Origin: Paracoccaceae bacterium
GTDB lineage: Bacteria > Pseudomonadota > Alphaproteobacteria > Rhodobacterales > Rhodobacteraceae
Direction of reading: 5' to 3'
NCBI GenBank assembly: GCA_030148225.1
Contig: JASBTX010000038.1
Span: 216,434 to 280,433 of the forward strand
DNA length: 64,000 nucleotides
Shown: piece after piece, positions 19,677-30,555 of the stretch
How positions within the stretch are numbered: the stretch's first letter is position 1
Layout: each line of letters starts with the position of its first letter
The notes under the pieces: generated by a model
Told to the model about the DNA's origin: nothing
Database searches by the model: none
The model's input: only the letters and a program-made list of their open reading frames with translations
Program-made: the position numbers and the translations under genes

Positions 19677-20858
19677 TTACGAGGTCATGTCATAGGCACG
19701 CTCACCATGCGCCGTCAGGTCCAGACCGGTGATCTCGTCCTCGCGGTCGGCCCGGATCGGCAGGACCGCGCGCACCACCAGCACGATGATCGTGGTCACG
19801 ACCACCGTCCATGTGCCGACAACGATCAGCCCGCCCACCTGCGCCGTCCAGCTGGCGTGGCCAAAGACCGCCAGCATCAGGATGCCGAACATGCCGCCGA
19901 TACCGTGCACGGCAAAGACATCCAGCGTATCGTCCAGGTTCATCCGGTTTTTCACCACGCCGCACATCTCCTGGCAGAGAATACCGGCCACCGCCCCGAT
20001 AAAGAGCGCCTCGACAGGCCCGACCGATCCCGATGCGGGCGTGATCGAGGCCAGGCCGGCAATCGTACCCGTGACCATCCCCACCAGCGAGGCCTTGCCA
20101 TAGCGGAAACGTTCCCATGCCGCCCAGGTCAACGATGCTGTCGCCGCCGAGATATGGGTGACGGTCAGCGCCATCGCCGCCGTGCCATCCGCTGCAAGCT
20201 GCGAGCCGCCGTTGAACCCGAACCAGCCGACCCATAGCATCGCCGCCCCGATCATGACCATGCCGGGATTATGCGGCGGCTTGGACTTGTCCGAGCGCGG
20301 GCCAAGGAAATAGGCAATCACCAATGCCGCCAGACCGGCGGTCTGGTGCACGACGATCCCGCCGGCAAAATCATTGACCCCGTCGGCGAATAGTGACCAT
20401 TCCGCGCCCGCCAGCAGGCCACCGCCCCAGATCCAGTGCGCCACCGGCGCATAGACGATCAGCATCCAGAGGCCCGAAAAGGCCAGCACGAACCCATATC
20501 CGATCCGCTCGACATAGGCGCCCACGATCAGCGCGGGTGTGATGATGGCAAAGGTCATCTGGAAGGCAAAGAACAGCACCTCAGGGATCGAGCCCGAGAC
20601 GGTTTCGCTGTCGATCCCATTCAGAAAGGATTTGCCCAGACCACCCCAAAAGGCGTTGCCGTCGCCAAAGGCGATGGAATAGCCGACCGCCAGCCAAAGC
20701 ACGCTCATCAGACAGGCGACCGAGAAACACTGCATGAATACGCTCAGCACGTTTCGCGCCCGTACCAGCCCGCCGTAAAACAGCGCCAGTCCGGGTAATG
20801 TCATAAACAGGACCAAGGCTGTCGCTACGATGATCCAGGCTGTATCCGCGCCGTTCAT
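19677..20858 (-). CDS. amt: Ammonium transporter
   Basis: GLALFYGGLVRARNVLSVFMQC, YAPVAHWIWGGGLLA, DFAGGIVVHQTAGLAALV. Confidence 0.96.
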   Translation of the reverse strand: MNGADTAWIIVATALVLFMTLPGLALFYGGLVRARNVLSVFMQCFSVACLMSVLWLAVGYSIAFGDGNAFWGGLGKSFLNGIDSETVSGSIPEVLFFAFQMTFAIITPALIVGAYVERIGYGFVLAFSGLWMLIVYAPVAHWIWGGGLLAGAEWSLFADGVNDFAGGIVVHQTAGLAALVIAYFLGPRSDKSKPPHNPGMVMIGAAMLWVGWFGFNGGSQLAADGTAAMALTVTHISAATASLTWAAWERFRYGKASLVGMVTGTIAGLASITPASGSVGPVEALFIGAVAGILCQEMCGVVKNRMNLDDTLDVFAVHGIGGMFGILMLAVFGHASWTAQVGGLIVVGTWTVVVTTIIVLVVRAVLPIRADREDEITGLDLTAHGERAYDMTS

Positions 20859-20976
20859 GGCACTCCCTCCATGTTATTGTTGCCGTGTATTCACTCGGCG
20901 CGTCATTGCGAAACCGGATCGCCCGATAAAGAGGCAATGCCCCGGACAGACGCCCAAATTTCACTCAAACTTCAAA

Positions 20977-20995
20977 TTGCCTAATAATTAGGCAA
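20977..20995. promoter_or_regulatory. 19-bp dyad TTGCCTAA-TAA-TTAGGCAA upstream of amt (candidate NtrC operator)
   Basis: Perfect 8-bp inverted arms; the same arms and spacing recur at 23179-23197 upstream of dusB-ntrBC. Confidence 0.6.
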
Positions 20996-21027
20996 GATAC
21001 GGCCCTAGGGATGCAGATTTGTGCAGA

Positions 21028-21516
21028 TCAGGAAATATCGCGGAGCGCCCGGGCACAAAGCATCAGCGCGTGCCCGACCGCGGCGCGGCGGACCGCTGAT
21101 CGCCCCAGCGCACCAAATTCGACCGTGTCCACATCGGTCGCCATGCCCCGTCGGGCAAGGCCGAAACAGACGCGCCCCTCCGGCTTTGGCCCGGACGCGC
21201 CGGGTCCGGCCACGCCCGTCACCGACACCGCGATATCGGCCCCGGATGCGTTTAGTGCGCCCTCGGCCATTTCACGTGCCACGGGTTCGGACACCGCACC
21301 GAATTGCCGCAGGCTTTCGTCGCTGACCTGCAACAGGTCCTGTTTCGCCGCGTTTGAATAGGTGACAAATCCACATCCGAATACCGATGACGCCCCCGCC
21401 ACTTCGGTCAGGGTCGCCGCCACCAGACCACCCGTGCAGCTTTCGGCGGTACTCAGCCAAAGACCGCGCCGCGTCGCACCCTCGACGATCTCGGCGGCCA
21501 GTTTCAGGTGATCCAT
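21028..21516 (-). CDS. cinA: CinA-family protein (nicotinamide-nucleotide amidohydrolase domain)
   Basis: LSTAESCTGGLVAATLTEVAGAS, DIAVSVTGVAGPGASGPKPEGRVCFG. Confidence 0.92.
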   Translation of the reverse strand: MDHLKLAAEIVEGATRRGLWLSTAESCTGGLVAATLTEVAGASSVFGCGFVTYSNAAKQDLLQVSDESLRQFGAVSEPVAREMAEGALNASGADIAVSVTGVAGPGASGPKPEGRVCFGLARRGMATDVDTVEFGALGRSAVRRAAVGHALMLCARALRDIS

Positions 21517-21962
21517 ATCAATCCCGCCATGATCAGCCCGGCGGCCAGCCCGGCCAGCAGATCATCCAGCATCACCCCCAGCGCGTCGCCACGCCGGTCA
21601 GCCCAACCGATCGGGCCGGGCTTCAGCACGTCAAACAGACGAAAGAGCAGAAAGGCCAGACCCACCTGCCAGAGCGGCGGCCAGCCCGCATAGGCAAATG
21701 CCAGCGGCCAGAGCGCGATCCACTGCCCGGCAAGCTCGTCAATCACGATCTCGGAAGGGTCATGATCGGAAGCGCCCCGGATCATTTCAGCCGTCGCCCA
21801 GACCCCGGCAGCCGCCGCCAGAATGGTCAGCAGCACCAGCCAGACAGGCCCGAGCAACCACCAGACCAGCCCCCCCAGCAGAACGGCGGCCAGCGACCCC
21901 CATGTGCCCGAAGCGGGGCGCATGTAGCCGACATAAGCGACGGTGGCGATAAAACGGATCAT
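21504..21962 (-). CDS. pgpA: Phosphatidylglycerophosphatase A
   Basis: [44 protein letters not shown]...[11 protein letters not shown]. Confidence 0.93.
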   Translation of the reverse strand: MIRFIATVAYVGYMRPASGTWGSLAAVLLGGLVWWLLGPVWLVLLTILAAAAGVWATAEMIRGASDHDPSEIVIDELAGQWIALWPLAFAYAGWPPLWQVGLAFLLFRLFDVLKPGPIGWADRRGDALGVMLDDLLAGLAAGLIMAGLIWIT

Positions 21963-23104
21963 GCCTGCACCAATGTTGCTGTTGCCATCGCCGCGATACC
22001 TTCGCCCCGGCCGGTAAAACCCAGCCGTTCGGAGGTGGTGGCCTTGACGCTGACACGGGCCGGGTCGATCCCGGCAATCCCGGCCACCGCAGCGCGCATG
22101 GCCCCCTGATGCGGACCAATTTTCGGCAATTCGCAGATCAGCGTGCAATCGATATGGGTCAGCGTGAAACCCCGTTCGCGGGCCATGCCGACGGCATGTG
22201 CCAGAAACCGGTCCGATGACGCCCCGCGCCATTCGGGATCAGAGGGCGGAAAATGCTGGCCGATATCACCCTCGGCAAGCGCGCCGTAAATGGCATCCGT
22301 GATGGCATGCAGACCGACATCGGCATCCGAATGGCCCTGCAGACCCCGCCCGAAGGGCAGGCTGACCCCGCAAAGCATGACGTGATCGCCCGGTCCGAAC
22401 CGGTGCACGTCGAATCCATTTCCTGTTCGCACATCCATCAGGCGCGAACCTACCACCCGTTCGGCGCGGGTGAAATCCTCGGGCGTGGTCACCTTGAAAT
22501 TATCCGCTGACCCGGCGGTGATCCTGACCGCGATCCCCTGCGCGCGCGCAGCGCCAACATCATCGGGCAGCGTGTCGTCGGCATGCGCATGTGCGGCGCG
22601 AATGGCCTCGGTCAGGAAACCCTGCGGTGTCTGCGCGTGATAAAGCCCGTCGCGCGCCACACCACCCGCCACCATCCCCGCGTCACCGGACCAGAGCGCA
22701 TCGGTTACCGGCAGTGCGGGCGCGGCGGCGTCCGCAGTATCAAGCGCGGCAATCACGTCATCGATGATCCGGCGCGACACAAAAGGGCGCGCGCCATCAT
22801 GGATCAGAACATGTTGGCCCGTGACCTCTGCCAGCCCCGCGCGGACGGAAAGCGCCCGCGTCGCGCCACCTTCGACCAGCCGGATGCGCACGTCACCGAT
22901 GATTTCGCCCGCCTGGGCCGTGTCGCCCGCCGGGATGACCGCGATGACCTCATCAATATCGGAATGGGTGGTAAATGGCGCGACCGCGCGTTTCAGCATC
23001 GCGACGCCGCCGATCTCCCGATATTGCTTTGCCGGGCCGCCGCCAGCGCGCGTGCCGCGCCCCGCCGCGACGATCAGCGCCGAGATTTTCCTGTTCTGCC
23101 CCAT
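21959..23104 (-). CDS. ispDF: Bifunctional IspD/IspF (MEP cytidylyltransferase / MECDP synthase)
   Basis: [25 protein letters not shown] (IspD) fused to [41 protein letters not shown] (IspF). Confidence 0.96.
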   Translation of the reverse strand: MGQNRKISALIVAAGRGTRAGGGPAKQYREIGGVAMLKRAVAPFTTHSDIDEVIAVIPAGDTAQAGEIIGDVRIRLVEGGATRALSVRAGLAEVTGQHVLIHDGARPFVSRRIIDDVIAALDTADAAAPALPVTDALWSGDAGMVAGGVARDGLYHAQTPQGFLTEAIRAAHAHADDTLPDDVGAARAQGIAVRITAGSADNFKVTTPEDFTRAERVVGSRLMDVRTGNGFDVHRFGPGDHVMLCGVSLPFGRGLQGHSDADVGLHAITDAIYGALAEGDIGQHFPPSDPEWRGASSDRFLAHAVGMARERGFTLTHIDCTLICELPKIGPHQGAMRAAVAGIAGIDPARVSVKATTSERLGFTGRGEGIAAMATATLVQA

Positions 23105-23178
23105 GACCGGTTCCTTATCTGGGTGTGTGTTTAATTGGCGCGTTCGTGGTGGGCAATGACCGGAATGCACCGAGGTAT

Positions 23179-23197
23179 TTGCCTAAAAATTAGGCAA
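23179..23197. promoter_or_regulatory. 19-bp dyad TTGCCTAA-AAA-TTAGGCAA upstream of dusB-ntrB-ntrC (candidate NtrC operator)
   Basis: Identical arms and spacing to 20977-20995; lies about 35 bp upstream of TTGAAA-N17-CTAGCT (23233-23261). Confidence 0.6.
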
Positions 23198-23285
23198 TGC
23201 ACTATTTTTCACCGAATATTTCGGGCTAAATGTTGAAACCGACACGGCATTCAGCCTAGCTCGGGCTGTCAAACCGGATCGAGAC

Positions 23286-24281
23286 GTGTTTCTGAAAATC
23301 GCCCATATCACCCGGACCCCACCTGTCTTTCTCGCGCCGCTTGCGGGAATTACCGATCTGCCGTTCCGGCGGCTGGTCAGCCGCTTTGGTGCCGGGCTGG
23401 TCGTGTCGGAAATGGTCGCCAGCAAGGAAATGGTAGAGGCCAAGGCCTCGGTGCGGGCGCGGGCCGAGCTGGGTTTCGACATGGAAAACACCGCCATCCA
23501 GATCGCAGGGCGCGAGGCATACTGGATGGCCGAAGCGGCCCGGCTGGCCGAAGCCGGGGGTGCCTCGAGCATCGATATCAACATGGGTTGCCCGGCCAAG
23601 AAGGTGACGAGCGGCTATTCCGGCTCGGCGCTGATGAAGGATCTGGATCATGCGACCGAGCTGATCCGGGCGGTGGTAGCCGCGGTATCGGTGCCCGTGA
23701 CGCTCAAGACGCGGCTGGGCTGGGATGACGATCTGCGCAACGCGCCCGAACTCGCGCGCCGCGCTGCCGCCGAAGGCGTGGCCATGATCACGATCCACGG
23801 GCGCACCCGCTGCCAGTTCTACAAGGGCCGTGCCGACTGGCACGCCATCCGCGATGTGACCGAGGCTGTCAAGATACCGGTCATCGCCAATGGCGATATC
23901 GTCGATGCCGGAACTGCGCGCCGGGCACTTGATGCCTCGGGCGCGGCAGGCGTCATGGTCGGGCGGGGCGCGCAGGGGCGGCCATGGATACTGGCCGCGA
24001 TCGCGCATCGCCTTTTTGGCACGGCGGCACCCGATATCCCCCGGGGGGCGGCGCTGGTCGACATGATCAGCGCGCATTACGAGGATATGCTGGGCTTTTA
24101 TGGCACCCAGCTGGGCAACCGGGCCGCACGCAAGCATCTGGGCTGGTACATGGATGATGCTCAAATTGACCCGTCTGCGCGGCGCGAGATCCTGACCGCG
24201 ACCGATCCGGCGCATGTCCTGCACCGCATTGCGGCAGTATTCGGTGCCGGGGTCGGGCCGGAAAAGGGGCAGGCGGCATGA
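23286..24281 (+). CDS. dusB: tRNA-dihydrouridine synthase B (NifR3)
   Basis: PVFLAPLAGITDLPFRRLV, DINMGCPAKKVTSGYSGSALM, ITIHGRTRCQFYKG. Confidence 0.95.
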   Translation: MFLKIAHITRTPPVFLAPLAGITDLPFRRLVSRFGAGLVVSEMVASKEMVEAKASVRARAELGFDMENTAIQIAGREAYWMAEAARLAEAGGASSIDINMGCPAKKVTSGYSGSALMKDLDHATELIRAVVAAVSVPVTLKTRLGWDDDLRNAPELARRAAAEGVAMITIHGRTRCQFYKGRADWHAIRDVTEAVKIPVIANGDIVDAGTARRALDASGAAGVMVGRGAQGRPWILAAIAHRLFGTAAPDIPRGAALVDMISAHYEDMLGFYGTQLGNRAARKHLGWYMDDAQIDPSARREILTATDPAHVLHRIAAVFGAGVGPEKGQAA

Positions 24282-25351
24282 GGGACATTTCCGAAACGAT
24301 CTGGATTTCCCTGCCCATCCCCGGGCTGATCCTTGACCGCGATGATCTGATCCGCGAGATCAATCCCGCCGCCGAGCAGTTTCTGAACACCTCGGCGCGT
24401 TCGCTGAAAGGTCAGCCGGTCTGGGACAAGCTTTTTGTCGATGCGCCGCTTGAACACAGCTTTGAGCGGGTGCGCGCCCAGCAGGCCCCGCTATTCGTCA
24501 ATGATGTCGATGTCGGCGGTGGCGAAAAGGCCCCGGTCCAGTGCAGCGTCCAGATCGCGCCCCTGGCCGATAACAGTGATGAAGTGCTCCTGCTGCTTGA
24601 GCCACGCGAGATTGCCGACAGGCTGGGGCGGGCGCGCTCGACCCAATCGGCGGCGCGGTCGGCCATCGGCATGGCCGAGATGCTGGCCCATGAAATCAAG
24701 AACCCGCTGGCGGGGATCACCGGTGCGGCGCAGCTCTTGTCGATGAACCTTGGCGCCGAGGATCAGGAGATGACCGACCTGATCGTGGCCGAGACCCGGC
24801 GCATCCTGAAACTGATCGAACAGGTCGAACAGTTTGGCAATGTCCGCCCGCCCGAACGGCGCGCGGTCAACCTGCATGATGCGCTGGATCGCGCACGCAA
24901 GACATCGCTAGTGGGCTTCGCGGCACATATGAAGATCGTCGAGGAATACGACCCCTCGCTGCCCGCCACATTTGCCGATAGCGACCAGTTACAGCAGGTG
25001 TTTCTGAATCTTCTGAAAAACGCGAGCGAGGCCAATCCCGCCGGTGGCACGATCCGCATCCGCACCTTCTACGAGCAGATGCTGCGCGTGAAGGACAAGG
25101 ATGGCAGCGGGCGGGCGGTGCCACTGCATGTCGAGATCATCGATGACGGCCCAGGTCTGCCGCCCGAGATTGCCGCCGAGATATTCGAACCCTTCGTCTC
25201 GGGCCGCGAGAACGGCACCGGGCTTGGCCTTGCGCTGGTCTCCAAGATCATTGCCGAGCATTCGGGCTGGATATCGCTGTCCTCGGTGCCCGGGCGCACC
25301 GTGTTTCGCATTTCCCTGCCCGTGGCCCCAGCAGACAAGGATGAAAGCTGA
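24278..25351 (+). CDS. ntrB: Nitrogen regulation sensor histidine kinase NtrB
   Basis: PAS-like N-terminus, H-box [55 protein letters not shown]; overlaps dusB. Confidence 0.95.
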   Translation: MRDISETIWISLPIPGLILDRDDLIREINPAAEQFLNTSARSLKGQPVWDKLFVDAPLEHSFERVRAQQAPLFVNDVDVGGGEKAPVQCSVQIAPLADNSDEVLLLLEPREIADRLGRARSTQSAARSAIGMAEMLAHEIKNPLAGITGAAQLLSMNLGAEDQEMTDLIVAETRRILKLIEQVEQFGNVRPPERRAVNLHDALDRARKTSLVGFAAHMKIVEEYDPSLPATFADSDQLQQVFLNLLKNASEANPAGGTIRIRTFYEQMLRVKDKDGSGRAVPLHVEIIDDGPGLPPEIAAEIFEPFVSGRENGTGLGLALVSKIIAEHSGWISLSSVPGRTVFRISLPVAPADKDES

Positions 25352-26721
25352 TGGATGGAACCGTACTTGTTGCCGATGATGACCGCACAATCCGCACCGT
25401 GCTGACCCAGGCACTGACGCGGGCGGGCTGCCGGGTGCACGCAACGTCATCGCTGATGACGCTGATGCGCTGGGTGGATGAGGGCAAGGGCGATCTGGTC
25501 ATTTCCGATGTAATCATGCCCGACGGCAACGGTCTGGAAACATTGCCGGAAATCACACATCGCCGCCCCGGCATGCCGGTGATCATCATCTCGGCGCAGA
25601 ACACGATCATGACGGCGATACAGGCCGCCGAGGCCGAGGCCTATGACTATCTGCCGAAACCGTTTGACCTGCCTGATCTGATGAAACGGGCGGCGCGGGC
25701 GCTTGAGACCAAGCGCCGCGCCACCCCGACGCCCGAGCCGCGCGGCAGCGAGGGTGAAGGTGATGACCTGCCGCTGGTCGGGCGTACACCCCAGATGCAG
25801 GGGCTCTACCGTCTGGTCGCGCGCGTGATGAATACCGAACTGCCGGTGCTGATCACCGGCGAAAGCGGCACCGGCAAATCGCTGATCGGGCGCGCCATCC
25901 ATGATTTCAGCGACCGGCGCACATTGCCCTTTGTCACCGTGTCAGCCGCCGATCTGGTCAGCGTCGACAGCCCGTCGATCATCCTGTCCAAGGCGCGGGG
26001 CGGATCGATCATGCTGGACGAAGTTGGCGATCTGGATGCCGAAGCACAGGCCCGTGTGGTGCGCATGATGGATGGTCTGGCCGAGAATGCGCCGCGTATC
26101 CTCGCCACGAGCCAGCAGGAACTGGGCGAAAAGCTCGAGGCGGGCGTCTTTCGTCAGGATCTCTTTTACCGGCTGGGCGGCGTGACGATCCATGTGCCGG
26201 CCCTGCGCGAGCGGGTCGAGGATATTCCGCTCCTTGCAGATCATTTTCTCGCCCGGATCGAGCGCGAGGGCGGCCCGCCCCGCAAGCTGAGCCGCGAGGC
26301 GGCGGAACTGATCCGCGTCTACAGCTGGCCCGGCAATGTCCGTCAGCTGGAAAACAGCATGCGCAGGCTGGTGGTGACCGCGCTTGAAGAGGAAATCTCG
26401 AAATCCGAGGTCGAGGCCGTGCTGGGCAATCAGCCCGCGATCGAGCCCCTGATGGGCGGGGGCAGCACCGACAAGCTCTCGGCGTCGGTACATGCGCATC
26501 TGCGGCGCTATTTCGATCTGCATGGCGGCGCGCTGCCCGCGCCGGGGCTCTATCAGCGCATCCTGCGCGAGGTCGAGGCGCCGCTGATCGACATCGCGCT
26601 TGAGGCGACGGGCGGCAATCAGGCCAAATGCGCCGCCCTTCTGGGGATCAACCGGAATACGCTCAGAAAGAAGATCACCGAGCTGGATATTCGCGTGACA
26701 CGCCGCCGCAAATTGATGTAA
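25351..26721 (+). CDS. ntrC: Nitrogen regulation response regulator NtrC lacking the GAFTGA motif
   Basis: Receiver domain; Walker [40 protein letters not shown] has no GAFTGA loop; C-terminal Fis [25 protein letters not shown]. Confidence 0.95.
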   Translation: MDGTVLVADDDRTIRTVLTQALTRAGCRVHATSSLMTLMRWVDEGKGDLVISDVIMPDGNGLETLPEITHRRPGMPVIIISAQNTIMTAIQAAEAEAYDYLPKPFDLPDLMKRAARALETKRRATPTPEPRGSEGEGDDLPLVGRTPQMQGLYRLVARVMNTELPVLITGESGTGKSLIGRAIHDFSDRRTLPFVTVSAADLVSVDSPSIILSKARGGSIMLDEVGDLDAEAQARVVRMMDGLAENAPRILATSQQELGEKLEAGVFRQDLFYRLGGVTIHVPALRERVEDIPLLADHFLARIEREGGPPRKLSREAAELIRVYSWPGNVRQLENSMRRLVVTALEEEISKSEVEAVLGNQPAIEPLMGGGSTDKLSASVHAHLRRYFDLHGGALPAPGLYQRILREVEAPLIDIALEATGGNQAKCAALLGINRNTLRKKITELDIRVTRRRKLM

Positions 26722-26799
26722 AAGCGCAACAGGTGCGTTGCCGAATTAGCGCAGCGTGGCCGAAGGCAAGGATTTGCGGCAGGCAGGACGAGGGGAATC

Positions 26800-29052
26800 G
26801 TGCTCGACACAGCGCGACATGGTGTCTTTACCGAACTGAACAGGCGCCGCAAGGATCGGCGCGTGCAGACGATGCTGACATTCGGCCTCGTCGTGCTGGG
26901 GCCAGTGCTGGCGCTTTTGACATTTCTGGTGCTGGGGCCGGTTCAGCAGGGTGCGTCCTCGGATGTGCTCCGCGCGGTGATTCTGGCCGATCTGGTCTAT
27001 ATTCTCGTGGTCGCGGCGATGGTGATGATGCGGGTCGCGCGCATGATCACCGACCGGCGCAATGCCGAAGCCGGTTCGCGTCTGCACCTGCGGCTGGTGG
27101 GTGTCTTTACCTTTGTCGCGCTGGTGCCCACCGTTGTTGTCGCCATTTTCGCCACGCTCAGCCTGAATATCGGGCTCGAGGGGTGGTTTTCCGACCGGGT
27201 GCGCAACGTGGTCGGCAATTCGCTGGACGCGGCGCAGGCCTACGAGTTCGAGCATCGCAATGACCTGACCGAGGATGCGCTGGCGCTGGCCGGGTTCCTC
27301 AACCAGCAGAAACAGGCAACATTTTTCCTGACCGATGGCGATCTGCGCAGTCTGCTGACGCGTGGACAGCTCGGCATTCAGCGCGGCCTGCGCGAGGCCT
27401 ATGTCATCGATAGCGCGGGTACGATCCGGGCGCGGGGCGAACGTTCGTATCTCTTTGACTTTGACGCGCCGGCCCCTGACCTGATCGAACGGGCACAAAG
27501 CGAGGGGCCGCAACTGATCGAGGACTGGCCAAATAACGAGTTTCGGGCGCTGATCTTTCTCGATGCCTATGTCGACCGTTTTCTCTATGTCTCGCGCGAG
27601 GTTGACGGGCAGATCCTGAACCTTCTCGACGACACGCAGGAAACCGTGCGACTCTACGAACAGCTCGAAAGTCAGCGCGGCCGCCTGCTGTTCGAATTTG
27701 CTATGCTCTATACCGGCTTTGCCGTGATCATGATCCTTGCGGCCATCTGGTTTGGCCTCTGGTTCGCAGAAAGACTCTCTCGGCCGGTGGGGCGGCTGGC
27801 CAGCGCCGCGCAGCAGGTGGGCAAAGGTAATCTGGACGTGCAGGTGCCAGAGGCGGACGGCAAGGATGAAATTACGACTTTGGGTCGTATTTTCAACCAG
27901 ATGACGGACCAACTTAAAGGACAACGTGATAGCCTGATCGAAAGCAACCGCCAATCCGAGCGTCGTCGGAGGCTGTTTGATTCCGTGCTCAGCAACGTGA
28001 CCTCGGGCGTCGTCGGACTGGATGCAAGAGGGCAGGTCGATTTCATGAACCGTTCGGCACAGAACCTGCTGGGTGTTGAGCAGATGTCCGATATTCACAA
28101 GGATCTGAGTCTGATCGTCCCTGAATTCGCCCCCCTTTTTGGTGAGTTGACATCGGGCCGGCGCGAGGCGGCGCAGCAGGAAATCAAGCTGACGCGCCGC
28201 GGCAAACAGGAAAGCCTGCTCGTGCGCATGAACAAGCGCTACAATTCCCGCAACGAGCTTGAGGGTTATGTGGTTGCCTTTGACGATGTGACCGATCTGG
28301 TCAGTGCCCAGCGCATGGCCGCATGGGGCGATGTGGCGCGGCGTATCGCGCATGAAATCAAGAACCCGCTGACACCGATCCAGTTATCGGCAGAACGGCT
28401 CAAGCGGAAATTCACACCGCTTCTGGCCGATGAGGCCGAAAATCTGCATCAGATGACCGATGTCATCATCCGCCAAACAAATGATCTGCGCCGTATCGTC
28501 GACGAGTTTTCGAAATTCGCCCGCATGCCCGAGCCCGAACGCAGATCCGAGGATCTGCTGACATTGGTGCGCGACGCGACCGTGCTGCAGCGCAACGCCC
28601 TGTCTGATGTCGATCTGCGCGATGATCTGCCCGCCGAACCCGTTTGGGCTGAGGTGGACGCAACGATGATCTCGCAGGCGCTGATCAACCTGATCAAGAA
28701 CGCGGGCGAAGCCATCGAAAGCCTGCGCCACAAGGATGCCGATCTGAAATTCCGGCCCGAGATCCTGGTGGAACTGAAACAGGCAGATACGCGCGCGGTC
28801 ATCACCATTGCCGATAACGGCATCGGCCTGCCCGAAGACCGCGCCAAGCTTTTTGAACCATATGTGACCACGCGCGCCGAGGGCACGGGCCTTGGTCTGC
28901 CCATCGTCAAGAAGATCATCGAGGAACATGGTGGCACGCTCTCGCTCGAGGACGCGCCGCCCTTTGACGAAACCGGTCGTGTGGGTGCGATGGCGGTGAT
29001 TGAGCTGCCGCTAGATCTGTCGGGAAAACACGCCGCGAAAAACGTGGCCTAG
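26800..29052 (+). CDS. ntrY: Sensor histidine kinase NtrY
   Basis: Multi-TM N-terminus, [38 protein letters not shown]. Confidence 0.95.
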   Translation: MLDTARHGVFTELNRRRKDRRVQTMLTFGLVVLGPVLALLTFLVLGPVQQGASSDVLRAVILADLVYILVVAAMVMMRVARMITDRRNAEAGSRLHLRLVGVFTFVALVPTVVVAIFATLSLNIGLEGWFSDRVRNVVGNSLDAAQAYEFEHRNDLTEDALALAGFLNQQKQATFFLTDGDLRSLLTRGQLGIQRGLREAYVIDSAGTIRARGERSYLFDFDAPAPDLIERAQSEGPQLIEDWPNNEFRALIFLDAYVDRFLYVSREVDGQILNLLDDTQETVRLYEQLESQRGRLLFEFAMLYTGFAVIMILAAIWFGLWFAERLSRPVGRLASAAQQVGKGNLDVQVPEADGKDEITTLGRIFNQMTDQLKGQRDSLIESNRQSERRRRLFDSVLSNVTSGVVGLDARGQVDFMNRSAQNLLGVEQMSDIHKDLSLIVPEFAPLFGELTSGRREAAQQEIKLTRRGKQESLLVRMNKRYNSRNELEGYVVAFDDVTDLVSAQRMAAWGDVARRIAHEIKNPLTPIQLSAERLKRKFTPLLADEAENLHQMTDVIIRQTNDLRRIVDEFSKFARMPEPERRSEDLLTLVRDATVLQRNALSDVDLRDDLPAEPVWAEVDATMISQALINLIKNAGEAIESLRHKDADLKFRPEILVELKQADTRAVITIADNGIGLPEDRAKLFEPYVTTRAEGTGLGLPIVKKIIEEHGGTLSLEDAPPFDETGRVGAMAVIELPLDLSGKHAAKNVA

Positions 29053-29074
29053 AGGAAGAGCCAGGGGGAAGAGA

Positions 29075-30490
29075 ATGAGCGATATTCTGATCGTCGATGA
29101 TGAGCGGGACATCCGCGAGCTGATCTCGGATATCTTGAAGGACGAGGGCTACAGCACGCGCCTTGCGTCAAACTCTACCGAATGCATGCGCGAGGTCGAG
29201 GACGATATCCCGGGGCTGATGATCCTTGATATCTGGCTTAAGGATAGCGACATGGACGGGATCGATATCCTGAAAAAGGTCAAGCGCGATCATCCCGAAG
29301 TGCCGATCGTGATCATCTCGGGTCATGGTAATATCGAAATCGCCGTCGCCGCCATCAAGCAGGGGGCCTATGACTTTATCGAAAAGCCGTTCAATATCGA
29401 TCAGTTGATGGTTGTCATCGCCCGCGCGATGGAGACGTCGCGGCTCAGGCGCGAAAATACCGAACTCAAGAAGTCGGACGCCGAAAATATCGAGATGATC
29501 GGATCAAGTACGACGTTGAAGTCATTGAAATCGCAGTTGGACAAGCTGACGCGCTCAAACGGTCGGGTGATGCTCACCGGGCCTGCCGGGGTCGGCAAAG
29601 AGGTCGCCGCGCGCTATATCCACGCCAATTCGGACCGTGCCGATGCCCCGTTTGTCACCGTGGGCTGCGCCAGTATCGAGCCCGATCAGATGGAAGAACT
29701 GCTCTTTGGCCGCGAGACCGGGCGCCGGGGCGATGGCAAAGGGCTGCTGGAGCAGGCCAATGGCGGCGTGATCTTTTTCGACGAGATCGCGGATATGCCG
29801 CTTGGCACGCAATCCAAAATCCTGCGCGTGCTGGTCGATCAGCAGTTTCTGCGCGTCGGCGGTGCCGACAAGGTCAGCGTTGATTTCCGGGTAATCTCGG
29901 CCACCAACCGCGATCTGAACGCGGCCATCGCCGAGGGGCAGTTCCGCGAAGAACTGTATCACCGGCTGAATGTCGTGCCGATATCGGTGCCGCCGCTGGA
30001 CGAGCGGCGCGAAGATATTCCGGAACTGGCAGAGCATTTCATCAGCAATTTCAACAAGTCGCAGGGCCTTCCGCAGCGGGCGCTGGGGTCGGATGCGCAG
30101 GCGCTGTTGCAGACGATGGTCTGGCCGGGCAATGTGCGGCAGCTCAAGAACGTGATCGAACGGGTGCTGATCCTTGGCCCTGAAAGCGGCGAGATCGAGA
30201 TCAAAGAGCTTCTGGACAATGAGCCCGAAGGTGCGGGTGATGGCGGGGCAGGCATATCGGCCAGCATGGCAGCGCTGCCGCTGCGCGAGGCGCGCGAGCT
30301 TTTCGAGCGGGAATATCTGATGACCCAGATCAACCGTTTCGGCGGCAATATCAGCCGCACCGCGACATTTGTCGGCATGGAACGCTCGGCGCTGCACCGC
30401 AAGCTCAAGTCGCTCAACGTTGTCACCTCGCAGAAAAGCGGGGCGCGCGTGGCCAGCAACGACGAAAGCGACAGCGCACCGGCAGCGTGA
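29075..30490 (+). CDS. ntrX: Response regulator NtrX lacking canonical GAFTGA
   Basis: MSDILIVDDERDIRELISDILKDEGY; ELLFGRETGRRGDGKGLLEQANGGVIFFDE; HTH RTATFVGMERSALHRKLKSL. Confidence 0.95.
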   Translation: MSDILIVDDERDIRELISDILKDEGYSTRLASNSTECMREVEDDIPGLMILDIWLKDSDMDGIDILKKVKRDHPEVPIVIISGHGNIEIAVAAIKQGAYDFIEKPFNIDQLMVVIARAMETSRLRRENTELKKSDAENIEMIGSSTTLKSLKSQLDKLTRSNGRVMLTGPAGVGKEVAARYIHANSDRADAPFVTVGCASIEPDQMEELLFGRETGRRGDGKGLLEQANGGVIFFDEIADMPLGTQSKILRVLVDQQFLRVGGADKVSVDFRVISATNRDLNAAIAEGQFREELYHRLNVVPISVPPLDERREDIPELAEHFISNFNKSQGLPQRALGSDAQALLQTMVWPGNVRQLKNVIERVLILGPESGEIEIKELLDNEPEGAGDGGAGISASMAALPLREARELFEREYLMTQINRFGGNISRTATFVGMERSALHRKLKSLNVVTSQKSGARVASNDESDSAPAA

Positions 30491-30555
30491 TTGACGCCAA
30501 TCGGGCAACCTGTCAAAGGTTCCCCTGAACACCGTCAAAGGCCAAAGGCGAAAAG

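Noticed and set aside
26722-26800. TTGCCGAATTAGC between ntrC and ntrY as a third copy of the nitrogen dyad
   Set aside because: Half-sites are imperfect and the spacing differs from the two perfect copies.
26746-28353. 535-aa minus-strand ORF opposite ntrY
   Set aside because: Antisense shadow ORF; no recognisable domain, and ntrY is unambiguous.
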